Part shown: positions 11,129 through 23,260 of the stretch, piece by piece | Layout: every line of letters starts with the position of its first letter | Position numbering within the stretch: the stretch's first letter is position 1 | Source: Mycogone perniciosa | Lineage: Eukaryota; Ascomycota; Sordariomycetes; Hypocreales; Hypocreaceae | DNA: 64,000 nucleotides | Assembly: GCA_025331125.1 (NCBI GenBank) | Contig: JAOALB010000001.1 | Location: 1,240,001 to 1,304,000 of the forward strand | Direction: 5' to 3' | The notes under the pieces: model-generated | Database searches by the model: none | What the model was told of the DNA's origin: nothing | Seen by the model: only the letters and a program-made list of their open reading frames with translations | Made by a program: the position numbers and the translations under genes

Positions 11129-12763
11129 CTATTCTAGCTCAAATTCATAGCAAAGGTCTTCAAATTGATAGGTAGAAAGTAATTCTGCTGCACGAGATGG
11201 TGCTAATAGCTCTTTATAGCGATCCCTTGTTGCAATTATATCCTTGATCCTAACAAACCGGTTATTAAGGTCTTGATGCACTTTTTGCCGTTTTCGTGGC
11301 CGATAGCAGCGAACAAGGTGTTCTAATTCCTTGATTTTTGCATTAGCTTTAGCAAGCTTAATGTTCTGTTGATCCAGACCTCTTCCAACCTTCCGAAATA
11401 GCAGCCGGATCGCCGGGTCATCTAAGTTGATGAAATTAATGATGCTTCGAAGCTGTTGTGACCTCGTTGGGGTTATAAAAACAATATAATTAGGTTCCTT
11501 AGTCTCTTGGGCTTCTGACGGCGCTATTTCCTGTGTTATTGGGGCCTCAGGCCCGACTTCCAGGGTCTCAAGGAGAAGCCGACTCATCAGGGGCTTAGCT
11601 ATATTAACTGGCCATAACCCAGATCCAATAAACCCATTTCTGATGTTTTTTGATGTAAGGCTAGCTAGCCGGGCTATATTATAACAGCAAAGAAGGGTCA
11701 TTTTGCCGGCCGGCGAGGAATCGAAAGCATCAGGGTATTTATCAACAGCCGATCGATATATTGTCTTGATAGGTGAAAAAATCGAGATATCGAGAGGTTG
11801 AAGAATGTGTGATGTATGTGGCGGTAAAAACAAAAGATAGATATCGTTTTTATAGCATTCAAACATAAAATCATCAGTTGTATGACTGCCGTGGCCATCA
11901 ACTATTAACAGAATCTTGCCTTTAGATTGGGCTCTAGCTTGAGGGATAAAAATCTGTTGCAGCCAATCTAATGCTATGGAATCGTTGGTCCAGCCTTTTG
12001 GGGTTGCCGAAAACCTCCAATCAGCTAGAAATTCCATCTCATCAGGAAACCATTGCTGCTGAACGGTTTGACCTTTAAAAATAACCAATGGGCTAAGGGC
12101 TTGGCCGGTTGCTGAGATACACTCGATGATTGTAGTCCAACAGCGCGTTCCAGGTTATTTCTTCATTATTGACTTGCGATTCGAATTCCCAAGCACAAGG
12201 CCGTTGGAGCCGCGGCCCTCTAATATACCTGTTTCGTCCATATTGTATCGATTTCCTGGGAGGATAGCCTTGATTATCGGAAGGTCCAAACGGTAGAAGA
12301 AATCCTTGATGATCTTAGTTGTGGCTCCATTAATGCGTACAGAATCGATTGGCTTGCCTCTTATGGTCCGGATAGCTGGGTTTCTGCTTAAAAACCCATC
12401 AATCCATCGTTTTCCAAGAGGACGAAGATCATTGCCAGCTATGAGAATTCGGGTTGCAAATTCCTTTAGTTGTTGATGGGTTGGTGGCAGCCCTAGGGCC
12501 CCTTGGGCTAAAACCCAGCTGGAGAGATGCTCTTCCTGCTGCTTAGAAAGCCTTTGAAAAGCTTCTTTAGAGGCTGCCCTTGTTGTTGATCCCTTGAGCC
12601 GGTCTCGAAGGGTTGTTCGAGGAATGCCCCATTTTGCTGCAGCCTCGCGTTGCGTTATGCCATTTAAAACCGCATTAATAGCATATTTGATGTCATTTTC
12701 GGTATAAGGAGACATACTGATTTTAGAAATCCAATTATTTTTTAAATTGGATAAGAAATGCAT
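11129..12763 (-). pseudogene. Pogo/Fot1 transposase with one in-frame stop
   Basis: The frame encodes about 544 codons. The N-terminus has a helix-turn-helix of the psq/CENP-B type (NGITQREAAAKWGIPRTTL) and a second DNA-binding region (GKRWIDGFLSRNPAIR). The DDE triad is visible as YNMDETG, VDGHGSH and LQPLD, with 35 residues between the last two aspartates (DD35D). The only break is TAA at 12155-12157, after NRKSIMKK and before PGTRCWTTIIECISATG; both halves are in the same frame with no other stop. A glutamine codon CAA is the natural ancestral reading, so one C-to-T change would explain the stop. The C-terminus is a long coiled-coil-like basic region. As written, the protein is cut to about 202 aa and lacks most of the catalytic domain. 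Confidence 0.92.
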
Positions 12764-12828
12764 CAGAAAACGCGGTTTGAATGAAATAGATAATATTCGC
12801 GTTGGGTGGGAAATGGGCGGACGGTTGT

Positions 12829-12859
12829 GGGGGGGTGACGGTTGTGGGGTGGTCTGACT
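12829..12859 (-). repeat. Right terminal inverted repeat of the pogo element
   Basis: Reverse complement is identical to the left repeat over 31 bases and is followed by TA. Confidence 0.93.
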
Positions 12860-12861
12860 TA

Positions 12862-15075
12862 TTTCGCAATTAGCAATGAGAGAACTGGGGTTATGGAGCC
12901 AACGTAGGCGAATGTTATTGCGCCGATGCCTATAGCTTAGTTTAGAGAAGTCAGGCTATAGTGGAGTCTGCAATAGGCCTGGCTTATGGTAATGGAATTA
13001 AGTAGTTGGCTTTTTTGGCCAACTCTACTAAGACTTGTCAACATGGCTCATTCAAGCGAATCATTGAATCCGAGGTCAATTCATCTTAGCCACCAGGAAG
13101 CCTATTTCTTTCTATTGATGTCGGGTGAAAGCCGTTCCGTTAGTTGATAGAGGTAGGAGCAATCCCAACTCATTAGTCACTAGAGTTGGAGTCCTACAAT
13201 TTCAAGCAACAGTAACCAGTCAACGAACTCCACGTAATTTACCAGGATTGCTTCTTTTCCTAATGTTCAAGGCCCGTGTCCTCGAGAAAACTCCACTATG
13301 CTTCAGTCCATTGCACAGGCCACTACTAGGGGTAAGTTGCTGGATGGCGAATAACTAGAAGGGTTTTTTATTAAAAAAGAATGAACAATGGCTTGCTATT
13401 AAGAATAATTATAAAGAGACTAAATAGGCACCTGTGTAATAGACGTGAGAATGCCTCTACCACGAGCTCATATTACTGATGCAAACCTGTTTAGAGGGTT
13501 TCTAAAGTACGAGCTACCTAAGCAATATAATCGCCACATATTACTAGTACCTATATCAGAGTTAAATTAGGCGCAGAATCCAACCCATTTTTGGAAGTTG
13601 CAAATGCGGCATATGATTAGGGTGCCCGATACAAAGTAAATGCCTAACGTTCCCGGTCATTACGTGTATCTGTGAAAGCTTGATAATACGGCATCCATGT
13701 CTTCTTCTCTCCTTTTAGTGCTTTTCACTGTATGTTTATTAATCTATTGCCACGTGGATTCCATGCGGTGTGTGTCAAGGACCTGCTTAGTCTACAAAAG
13801 GCAGGCCAGGGATCGCGACATGGGAAGAACTATGGTTGTTATTGCCGGTTCTAGTGACATCGATACTAACTGGTATGCACCTTGATTTGCGATTTGTTGC
13901 GTGTTCATTGGTGTATAAAATCCGCATAGTACCGAGGTCGGATATTCCGTGTACTTCTTCTACAACTGCGGGCAACTTTATGAACTAGGGTTAGTCTAGG
14001 GTTTGAACGAATTGAACTGCAGCTAATATCGTTGACCAAGTGTTTGACCGCTGAGCCTGGATAGGGTCATTTACACGCTCAGGTTGCAGCAATTTAATTA
14101 TATCGAAGTTTTCACCCTTTAATAGGAGCCGGATAATAACGGTAGATATAATCGTTGTATGCTAACATTTGGTGTAGTCCCTGAGGAGGAAATCATCCAT
14201 GATTGTCCTGTGTCGACAACGATCCTCCTCGCTATCGATAGGAACCATAGTAAGTTTTATTTGGTATTAAGACTAGGCATTAGTCTTGAGAAATATCGTA
14301 GCCTTAGTATTATATTTGTCGGGCCAACTTGTCGTGGTATTCCGCGACACAATCAAAGAGTTGTTCATGTTCAAGTTAATGCTAGAATTTACTGACTATC
14401 TGGGTAGTCTTTCTAGATTGGCGCCTATGTCTGTATGGAGAAGTGAGTGTTGTAATGTCTAGACACCCTACGTAGAAGAAAATTATGTCTTCCGTCTGAA
14501 CTGGGATCAATGTAATTCCATCCTAAATTTCCGTTGGCTATATTGCCTAGATCTTTAAAACCAACTTCCACGACTACAGCATATCGTTCAAGCCTCAAGG
14601 CAAAAGAAAGTAGTCGGGGCAGGCAGGCTCAATATAACAGCGAGGTATTAGCTAGGCTGCAAGATGGTGTGACCGGCAGGGACGACAAAGGGCTTATATG
14701 TCATACTTACTTGAGTAGATGTACTGCTATAGCCATGCGAAAAAAAGTTTGCTTCATATCACCATCCCTTGTTAGACTGCCTGGTATCCTCAATTCTCTT
14801 CACACATTTCCGGTGTCAGATGACATAAGGGATAACAGCTCCACGATGACTGGCAGGGGTCTGCGATGATGAATAAATAGTGTATTTGTCCTCTCTTGTG
14901 GGAGGGATGGATTTTTTCCTTATTAGAAATCAATAAAGTCTCTTTGTGTGCTACTCTCTTGAGGACTAGTCATGGTCAGCGTGATCCTCAACGCCGCTCT
15001 CCCTCACTTCCTTCAACACTATCCACTTCCTTGACATCCGGTCCGACCAAATGAAGGGTCTAAGTGCATTTTCTT
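12862..15075. other. Gene-poor region with decayed sequence
   Basis: No gene I can support in 2.2 kb. Several stretches (13370-13560, 14080-14160) are AT- and TpA-rich, consistent with RIP-mutated or otherwise decayed repeats. Short frames at 14159-14395 and 14534-14869 show no known domain and no plausible introns. Confidence 0.45.
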
Positions 15076-15839
15076 TTACTTGGATGTGACCGCACCATCG
15101 ACAGCGATGAATTCATCCTCCACAGGCCTTGTCAACTCTTGTAGGTTTTGGACTTCCTTGATGGTCTTGATCTCGGCAAATCCAAGGTACACAAACCCGA
15201 GCATTATTTTCTCTAGCAGGGTTCTCTCCGTTCTTGATGAGTTTAAACTATGCATAAATTAGTACTAGTGTCATCAGTTTTAATGTCTTTGCTGTTATAG
15301 TTACCTTCTGTCAAAAAAGTTGGTCACTTGGTTGGTTAGAGTCATTATTGTCGTGACCGCGGCTAGATACGTGGGTAAGCCTCCCAGAAGTCCCGCTTCA
15401 CAATAACCCAGTCCACATCCTATGAAGACTGCAAAGGAGTAGAAAGATGCGCCTGTCTCGTTGGTCAAACCAAGCATGGGCCAAAAGAATCCGATCGTGC
15501 GAGTGTAAAGAAATGCGTTCAAAAGTTTAATGGAGGCACGGTGGGAGATGGGGTCCTCTGAGATAAAAACAGTAATTGAGAGGAATAGACGGCTGAGGTA
15601 TAGGACCTGATATACAGGACGACTGCTTTGGTTGACACGACGAGTCGTCTTTGCGAGAAGCAGGCTAGTAACACTTTGGATCACGCATGCGATAAGGTCA
15701 ACGAGATGTGGTTTGATCTGTGAAGGCGAATATAAAGCAGCTAAGGCGTAATACCGAAAGGTCTCAAAAAAGCTGACAAGCAGGTGCAGAGTGAGTACGA
15801 TCGGCCATTTGTGGTGGAATTTGCGAGTATAAGCAGGTG
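15076..15839 (-). CDS. Multi-pass membrane protein of unknown family, 5' end unresolved
   Basis: Two exons are well supported: 15305-15839 and 15076-15247, joined by a 57 nt intron with GTAACT donor, TACTAAT branch site and TAG acceptor. They encode about 234 residues with four or five hydrophobic segments (WPIVLTLHLLVSFFETF, LIACVIQSVTSLLLA, VLYLSRLFLSITVFI, SFYSFAVFIGCGLGY) and a soluble tail ending ELTRPVEDEFIAVDGAVTSK. The frame has a stop just upstream of 15850 and no suitable ATG, so more 5' exons must exist. A strong GTAAGT donor lies near 16047 and a hydrophobic frame (FRWPLFLAIVQVLQQSLPIM) lies near 16310, but I could not connect them without stops. It could be a decayed gene. The alternating helices faintly recall the N-terminal membrane region of ABC-C transporters, but this is only a guess. 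Confidence 0.45.
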
Positions 15840-18189
15840 CTTCAAAGCGTATCAATCACAGATCAACAGTATGAGGGCTCATTGACGAATGCATAAAATG
15901 ATAGAATTCGACACTCTTGCTGATCCCAAGTTAGGTGGGAAAAGCTGTTGCTTAAATACATGAAAACTTGCTAACTAATTGATCATGACCATCCGGATCT
16001 AGGAAAACTAGGAAATCTGACTGTCATGATATCGTCATTGACTTACGGATCCGGCTGTTATTGCAAGCTAGTTGGGAATCAAGGAATGTGCGTTGGAATG
16101 AAGGAATGTGTCATGTTGTGGAATGTGATGTGGAATAATCCGTTACTGAGGTTGACAAAGCGGGTTTGGGCACCGAAGATGATGACGTAGAAGGTGTAGA
16201 AGAACAGTAACTCAGCCAGAGCAAAATGATCCGACAGTGTAGAACTCTTGGGGATCATCTTGGAAGAAAATAATAGTTTAAGAAAAGAAGCATAATAGGA
16301 AGAGATTGTTGAAGGACTTGAACAATCGCTAGGAAGAGGGGCCAACGGAAGATTTTGTACTTTAAGGTGTCTGTCAGATCGTGGAGGGGAAGATTTTATG
16401 GGTGACTTGGAACGTGATCGAGGCTGAGTGAATGCAACCTACTCATCGCCAAGGATCGGGCTTTAGGTATTGCTCCACAAACGCGATGCAGTGTGACAAC
16501 AAGGCTGGGGTCTGGAAATGAACCGCCCAAGTGAGGTCGCTGGACTTTCATCTGCTGCGCCATTTGGTGGCGTTGAAGAGTATAGTTTTGAACTGTATAT
16601 CCCATGAAAATATCTTCATAGCTTCCAAGTTAATAAATTCCACTTGTTCTTTGAGTCGTAGAGTGGTGAATTGAACAATGACTGACCTCATAGACGAGAC
16701 TTGCTCGTTGTCTCACTCACCTGCCACAGTGTCGTATTCAACAGTGTCCACCATTACTAACTTGTACTTCCACTACTGAAACTTGAATGAACTAGTGAGG
16801 AAAGTGAGAAATGCCAAAGTTTATGTTGAGGTAACATTTACATGCCCGCCAAGCAGAGGCGCATGAAACTAATGAGACGCTGACAAGGCTCGGCTCAAAG
16901 CAGCACGAAGCCAAACCTGATCTGTGCCGTGGTGTTCCTAAGGCTGTGAACGAATGCTAGCATATGGATATTTTAGAGAAGGGAGATTCCAAACTTTGTC
17001 AATCGGAAACCTTGAGAAGAGATGGCGACTTGATCTTCTTCTCGCGACGCCGAGATTCCCAAGACACGGCAAGTGGGCAGATTGGGAAAACAGGGACGGC
17101 GAAACAGATTTCTTCACTAAAATAACCGTTCAATCAGACCATCTCAGTGACACTAATAAAGAGAGAAGGAGGTAGCGTTACATGAGTTCTAAATAATAAC
17201 GTTCAAATGTGTAAGACCTGTTTTTGGGGAGATATGGCATTGGCGTGATGTGTCTTTCTGATGCCCCACTTGACGGCCGAATAATGGAATGAAGAAGGCA
17301 ACAGACACATTTTAAGTAATCGATTTTTGGAAAAAGCTCTTATGAGGCTAAATGTTTTTTTTTTTGAAAAAAGATTGGGCGCCTGAATCTAGTAAATCTT
17401 GCGAGTAATTCTAGAATTCAGGCGATCGTTTGCATCTTTGGACCCTGGTCATTGTCCCGGACATCCATCGATGCCTGCGTGCTGAGTCACATCTAGAAGC
17501 AGAATCTGCCATAAAAAACACCGCCATGGCCTCGTGACTCCCGGAAATCTTGTAATCCGTATTTTGGCAAACCAATTTTGCGTTAGAAGAGAAGTGTTGT
17601 ACGATTATTACTCCATACCGCCGATTTCTCGCCATATCGGTTCCGTGTTATTCTCTTTCCGCGAATGACAAAGCCGTCCTCCAGCCATCCGGAGCGCTCC
17701 GAGTGGCACCACCAGCCAGGGCCTTAATCCATAGCCCCAAACCAACATTTTCCTGGCTAGTTCAAGGATAGGGCTGGCCAATAGCAGCACAGCTGTTTCT
17801 GGGAAATCGCAGTAGCATGTTCTGACAAGTGGTGTGATACTGCCAACTTGAGGCACACGATCTGCCCATACTGGCATCAAAGCCACCCAACGTATGCGGA
17901 ATGCACCGAAAAGCCGGAATCATGCATCCTTCAGCTGTCACTGACAGAGGGAATGGAGATCGGCGGCCTACGAGGCCTGCATGTCTACAAAATGGTGCGT
18001 TCCGCAGCCTCAAGATGCATGATTCCAGTCTCTCGACATTACAACACAAGCAACCATCAACACAACGCTGAAAAGCAACTCTCAACTCTACTTCCTCCCA
18101 ACTCAATAACATTCTCCGAGTGTGTTATCACTGGGCTTTCATCACGACGCCGGGCTCCCCACATACAGCAAAACTTACACCAAACAAAC
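15840..18189. other. Region upstream of the membrane-protein gene; possible lost 5' exons
   Basis: Contains membrane-like coding traces on the minus strand (about 16080-16350) and then 1.8 kb without supported genes. The stretch 17400-18180 must include the promoter of the small gene at 18190. Confidence 0.4.
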
Positions 18190-18503
18190 ATGTCGTCAGC
18201 CATCGCTCGTGCCGCAGCAAAAGCTGCAACTCGACGGCCGTCCTCCATTGCCATGCAGATTCGCTCAATAGCTCGAGCAATGGAACATACCCCATATGAG
18301 CGGATTCCTGTGACCCAGAAGCCTGCAAGAGGAGACTGGATCAAGGAGATCAAGGGTGTCGCAGGAAGGGCAGTCATGTAAGCAATAATAAGCAACACAT
18401 TTACTGGATCTTAGTCTAACGTGCCACTAGCTACATTCCAGGGTTCGGCCTGCTTCTTGGCTGGCCCCTTATTGCCAAGGAGCTTCTAGATGGACATATC
18501 TAA
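18190..18503 (+). CDS. Small predicted mitochondrial membrane protein, 86 aa
   Basis: Two exons, 18190-18377 and 18431-18503, are joined across a 53 nt GTAAGC...CTAG intron that splits an isoleucine codon. The protein starts MSSAIARAAAKAATRRPSSI, an amphipathic, Arg- and Ala-rich sequence with no acidic residue, as in mitochondrial presequences. A conserved-looking block TPYERIPVTQKPARGDWIKE follows, then one hydrophobic segment, VIYIPGFGLLLGWPLIA. Size and layout resemble accessory subunits of respiratory complexes or other small inner-membrane proteins, but I cannot name the family. Upstream, the start ATG has a good context (AACAAACATG). Confidence 0.68.
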
Positions 18504-19223
18504 TGCCGCTGCTGCAGCGCAAGCGTAGGATGTGATCGAGATTTTGAAATGTTACAGTACATGTTTTCCTTGAGGCGTTATAGGGCATCGGATAGGAGCA
18601 TAGCATAGATCTAAAAGAGTGGTAGTTACTTTGTCATATAATCTTCTACCTCCGCGAAATTGCCTTGCCTGTTTGTGATTTCAGTCTGTCCATCAAATGG
18701 CAAGCTGAGAAAGAAGTTCCTGTCAGCTAAATAATCTCATCATTCACGGAATCAGGAATCATAACGACCAGTTGCTTAACAGTCGTGGGGGCCTTGACTT
18801 ACGTGGTTAAGGATATGGAAGAGTGGTAACTTGAAGGAGGGGGGGAGTTATCAAAAATTGACAGAAAGAACGGAGAGCATTTTCAAATGCGATAGGCAAT
18901 CTCGAAACTATGCCATGAGGCTAGGGAAAGATTTCCAGGCGTCTTGGGACGGTCGTGGGTTTGTAACTCTTACAGAGCAGAAAATAGCAGTCGATAATGT
19001 TTGGTATATCTAGCTGTAAACTAACGATATTGCTTCCAATCAGATCATTCCATTATTGAGAAGTTGCTAACCGCCTGACCGTGGTTCCAAGACTGGAGGA
19101 TATTGGAGAGATTCTGAAGATGTTACGTCAGGTGTATGACTTCAATTAATCAGCTGCTAGACTTCCGCTGGTTCATGACCCATCCTCTCTTCAGAACCCG
19201 GCACCAATGGCATGTCTCCCTGG
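18504..19223. other. Intergenic region between convergent genes
   Basis: Nothing recognisable; likely 3' regions of the two flanking genes. Confidence 0.45.
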
Positions 19224-21238
19224 TTAAACAGTTAACCCAAGCTCCTTGGCAATGATATCCGCTGCCTTCTCTCCGACAATAAGCGCGGTATTGTTCGTAT
19301 TGGCCCCAACATTCTCAGGGACGATTGAAAGATCTGCGACGGATTAACATATGCATGCTTGCACAGGGGAAACACGATAAATACTAACCAGCACACTTCA
19401 ACCCCTCTGTTCCATAAACGTTTAGGTATTTATCGACAACGCCACCATTCTCCTGTGACGCCATCCTGCAGGTTCCCAATGAGTGCCACGTTGTTTCAAC
19501 CTTCGAGCGAATCCAGTCCTCAATAGCTGCGTCGTCTTCAGCATCGTACTCAATGGGCGGCAAGTTCTTTCTCTCCTCAGCAGTCGTGAAACCTCCCTCG
19601 ACAACGGGTCCATTCCGGAGAGCAGCCTTGCTTCCCTCTCGGAATTTGGGATGGCCAAGGGCAACTTCGCCGGCATAAGCGTTGCTGCGACGGAGGATTT
19701 CGCGCTGCTTCTTGTATGCCCAGACCTGTTTTGTCAAGTCGACAGGATGCGAGAGGAAACCGGCGTTGAATGAAGGAGGAGCCTCCACATCTTTGGAAGC
19801 AATATGGATATTTCCACGAGAATACGGATAGGCAGTATAAGTGGCGATGGTGACATATTGGGAAACGCCCTCCTTATCCTCATTCAGAGCCTTGTGATCT
19901 CCAAGGAAGCAACTAACGACAGCTAACAGCATTAAGGGCTTCTCTTTCTGCTCCTTAAAGTCGCGGTCCCAGAGCTGCTTGAAGTCGGAGCCGAGCTGTT
20001 CGACTTCTTTCTCTGACGGTCGCATCTTCGCCGCGACGTCAATTCCATTCCAGCCGAGGATGGGATTCTTATCGCGAACGGCAGCGTCAAAGCTCAGGCG
20101 ACCACTCATTAGCGCATCAAGTGTCTCGTCCTCTTTTAAAGAGGTCTTGTACGGATACGCCAGCAAGTGGTGATCCTGGTAGTCCTCTCCGACCCCGGGA
20201 AGGTCAGAGACGACGGGGATGTCTAACTTCTGAAGTAGCTCTGCTCTGCCGACTCCAGATCGTTCCAGAATCAAGGGCGTGCCGAGAGCGCCTGCGGAGA
20301 CCACGACCAGCTTCCTTGCCTTGATGACTGACGCTGGCATCTTGCTCAAACTGGTAAGAGGCTGAAAGGCTGACGAAGGTTCATACTCGATACCAACAGC
20401 ACGGTTGCCATCAAAGATAACGCGGCTTACCTTACTCTCGAGGAGAAGATGGAGATTGGGGTATTCACCGGAGGTCATTAATGGGTGGATGTACCGATGA
20501 GCTGCATCTTGTCGCTTCCCATCGGGCCCAACGTATCGGGCCCATCGAGAGAAGCCACCCACAGACTTGAAGTCTTGAAGATCAATAATCTCTGGTTCTC
20601 CTAGGGATGCAGCTGCAGCCATGAAGTCATCTTGTGGTCCCTTGGGCAAATGTGTACCATGCGAGATGTTAATAGGGCCGCTGTGACCATGTAGACTTTG
20701 GTCGATAGCAGGGTCATCAGGATGATAAGTCTCCAGCTTCTTAGCGAACGGCAACAGGCTTTTCGCATCCCAACCTTCAGTCTTCCAAGAGTCAAAATCG
20801 ACGCCCTGTGCTTTTGGACATGTTAGATTCAATACTGGTGTGTCAAGATGGCTTTGGTCTCTCACCGCGAGTATACATCATGAGGTTGATCGATGAGCCT
20901 CCTCCGAGGATACCTCCTGTGACGACGACAACTTCTCTGCCATTGACTGCTTCTTCTTTATTTGACTTGTATGCCAAATGTGTCTTCGAATCTGGGGCTA
21001 GATGTGCCAAATACATCGGTGGATTGACTACGGTCGGATCATTCAGGTTGTTTCTGCCGGCTTCGACAAGAAGAATCGATAGGCTGGGGTTGGTTTTGGC
21101 GAGACGACCGGCAGCGACACAGGCCGCAGTGCCACCTTGAAGACGGTTAGATTATCCTTGAATGGGCTGAGTAGCATGAAACCTCGCACCTCCGGCAAAA
21201 ATAATATCATACTCCCTCCCCTCTGTGTGAGTAGTCAT
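19224..21238 (-). CDS. GMC flavoprotein, alcohol-oxidase (methanol-oxidase) type
   Basis: Enzymes of this branch oxidise primary alcohols to aldehydes using FAD and oxygen, giving hydrogen peroxide. Four exons (21190-21238, 20866-21135, 19389-20810, 19224-19333) join across three 54-55 nt introns to 616 aa. The FAD-binding start is YDIIFAGGGTAACVAAGRL, followed by LLVEAGRNN and TGGILGGGSSINLMMYTR. The C-terminal GMC domain has the catalytic histidine in TTWHSLGTCRMAS and ends SIVPENVGANTNNTALIVGE, the typical AOX block. The last residues are AKELGLTV, so there is no obvious peroxisomal PTS1 tripeptide. The protein is somewhat shorter than the roughly 660 aa of peroxisomal methanol oxidases. 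It may use another alcohol or sit in the cytosol. I am sure of the family and less sure of the substrate. Confidence 0.93.
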
Positions 21239-23260
21239 GATGATGTCGTGAAATGCCTATAAGCAAACCCTAGACTGTGTGATTCTAAATAGGCCTCAAG
21301 AGGAGCAGATAAGCCAGAAGCAGAGAAGCACAGGTAATGTAGAGAACAGCAAGAGTGAAAGGTAGAGGCAGATCGCGTACGATACTTATAGTACTTGGGG
21401 GATCTAAAAGTCAACCACTTTCCCGTACTTAATCCTTAGGTGCATAATATCTCCTCTGTGAAACTTCCCCCGCATTTCAGGCACTGTGTTTATTACATGT
21501 ATCAGTGTAACAGCGCATAGAAGGATAGAGACCTGGGAGAGTTGCGTTACACTGGCAACCTACTAATAATAGGTTACAATGCTTTATGAGTATTTGTCAA
21601 AGCTATCTAGCTAGATTGAAAGAGTTTGCTATATTTATTCTGAAATATAGCATTAAATGTGGCTTTCATTTCGTTTCTTTCACATGCAACTAAAGTAGAA
21701 TTGGGCAATTGTTGCTTCAAGGTAGTGCTCTGTATTCGAATCCTCAATGCTATATTCTCACCTACCATTAACCTGGAAGACTCTAGCTGCACTTTGTAGC
21801 CCCTACAAGCGGCATATACCCCGCGTATTTCGTTTAGTGTAGGCATGGTTCTGGCCAAACTGGCCTGATTAAAGTCGGGTCTCCATACTCGTACTTCGCG
21901 CTATCGTCAAGTTTGCCACAATTTACAAAAAGCCGAGCCAATTAAAGGCCAAGGTATTTATTTAAGCATGGGTACGAAGTAAATAAATACTAGTTGTCGC
22001 ACTACCGTTAGAATGATGGATCGAGCCTATTTTCGGGATTATGTTTCGAGTTTAATGATCCAAAATACTCCGAACGGAGTACGATAGTTGATGTGCAAGG
22101 CTGAATTGTCAGCAATTAGTAAATTGACAGCATGAAGTCATACGTCATCTACGGAGTACACTTCGACCTATCATTCATCAAGAACGCTGTCAGCCTCAGC
22201 TGCCAAGACGTTCCGCTCACATATCGACTGAACCGAGGGTTTCGCCCAATCAACCCCTATTTGGTAAGCGAAGGAATGGCCAAGACTTCGCACCATATGC
22301 AGTCTTACTACATTAACCAGGGTTTACCTGAATTTTGCGGGCGTCAAGTTTGACTTGGATGGATAGCGGGATATGGTCATCTACGCAGAAGCAACTCTCT
22401 CAGCTAAAGATCCTTCAATATTTCTACGGAGTATCCCATTGAAACACTGTGTTTCGGGGCCAGATGATCATCCCGTGCGACCAGGGCTTTGAGAGTAGCC
22501 ACGAGCGGGTTTTGGTCGTCATCAGCTGAAGTATGAGACGAGAATTGCGTAACTCAGCAATCATCCCCGCAGTTCCTACTACTGCCTTGATAGCCTACCT
22601 TACCAGGGCTAGGAGGCAGAATACTAGGTATGTAGATTACCTAGGTACTTGTGGTTACATCTGGACTACTATGCCGAGGATGCCCACTACCACATTGCTG
22701 AACGCCTTATTCCGTCCCGTATATGTAGGAAGACTCAACGGGGAAGCAGTTCTGCCATCTCCAATAGCTGTGGCGGCGGCTGTGCATCTTGGTAAGCGGA
22801 AGCGGGATTTTGACAGAAAAGGCCGCAGTTATGAAAGCAATGAGTGGTTGCCTTGATAGGCGCGGGCTTTGAAACCGAGTCCAATGTCAGAGAGAAGGTT
22901 GTCAACTCCTCGCGATACTCGCTGGCGATCTGACCCCACAAGCTCGACCGATAACCGAGCTCTTTGTTCTTGGCCATAGCCAATTTGTAGAAGACAGTAG
23001 GGTAAAGAGATGATAAGCTTGCGTTTTGTTGGTGGAAATCCTTGATTTCTTTCAATCAAGCACCACAAGTCGAACCATGTCTGACGCTAGAACATTTTTT
23101 TAGGGAATACGAAGTACGGAGTGTCTATTATTCGCTCCTTACCTACCAGGCCGGGGTATATTTTTCAGAGGTTAGGTCAGAGAAAGGTGGGGCGCGATGG
23201 TATTCCTGGCTGGGTCAGCGTTATATATAGCTAGAAATACTACTCCGTACTCCATAGTGA
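21239..23260. other. Long intergenic region
   Basis: No supported gene. Several copies of the dispersed palindrome lie here: TACTCCGAACGGAGTACG (22066-22083), CTACGGAGTACAC (22149-22161), CTACGGAGTATC (22425 area), GTACGGAGT (23114 area) and CTCCGTACTCC (23242 area). A minus frame at 22735-23055 has no recognisable domain. Confidence 0.45.

Larger units (their letters stand above)
11003..12859 (-). mobile_element. Fot1/pogo-like DNA transposon, 1857 bp
   Basis: The element is bounded by perfect terminal inverted repeats of 31 bp that begin AGTCAGACCACCCCACAACC. It is flanked on both sides by the dinucleotide TA (11001-11002 and 12860-12861), the target duplication expected of Tc1/mariner-pogo elements. 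A second copy of CACAACCGTC lies just inside the right TIR and a degenerate one inside the left. Length, TIRs and the DD35D transposase all agree with the Fot1 group of fungal pogo elements. Perfect TIRs argue for a young insertion. Confidence 0.95.

Noticed and set aside
14159..14869. Two plus-strand frames of 78 and 111 codons
   Set aside because: No known motif on either strand; surrounding DNA is AT-rich and decayed.
22735..23055. Minus-strand 106-codon frame in the long intergenic region
   Set aside because: No domain and overlapping alternatives; not supported as a gene.
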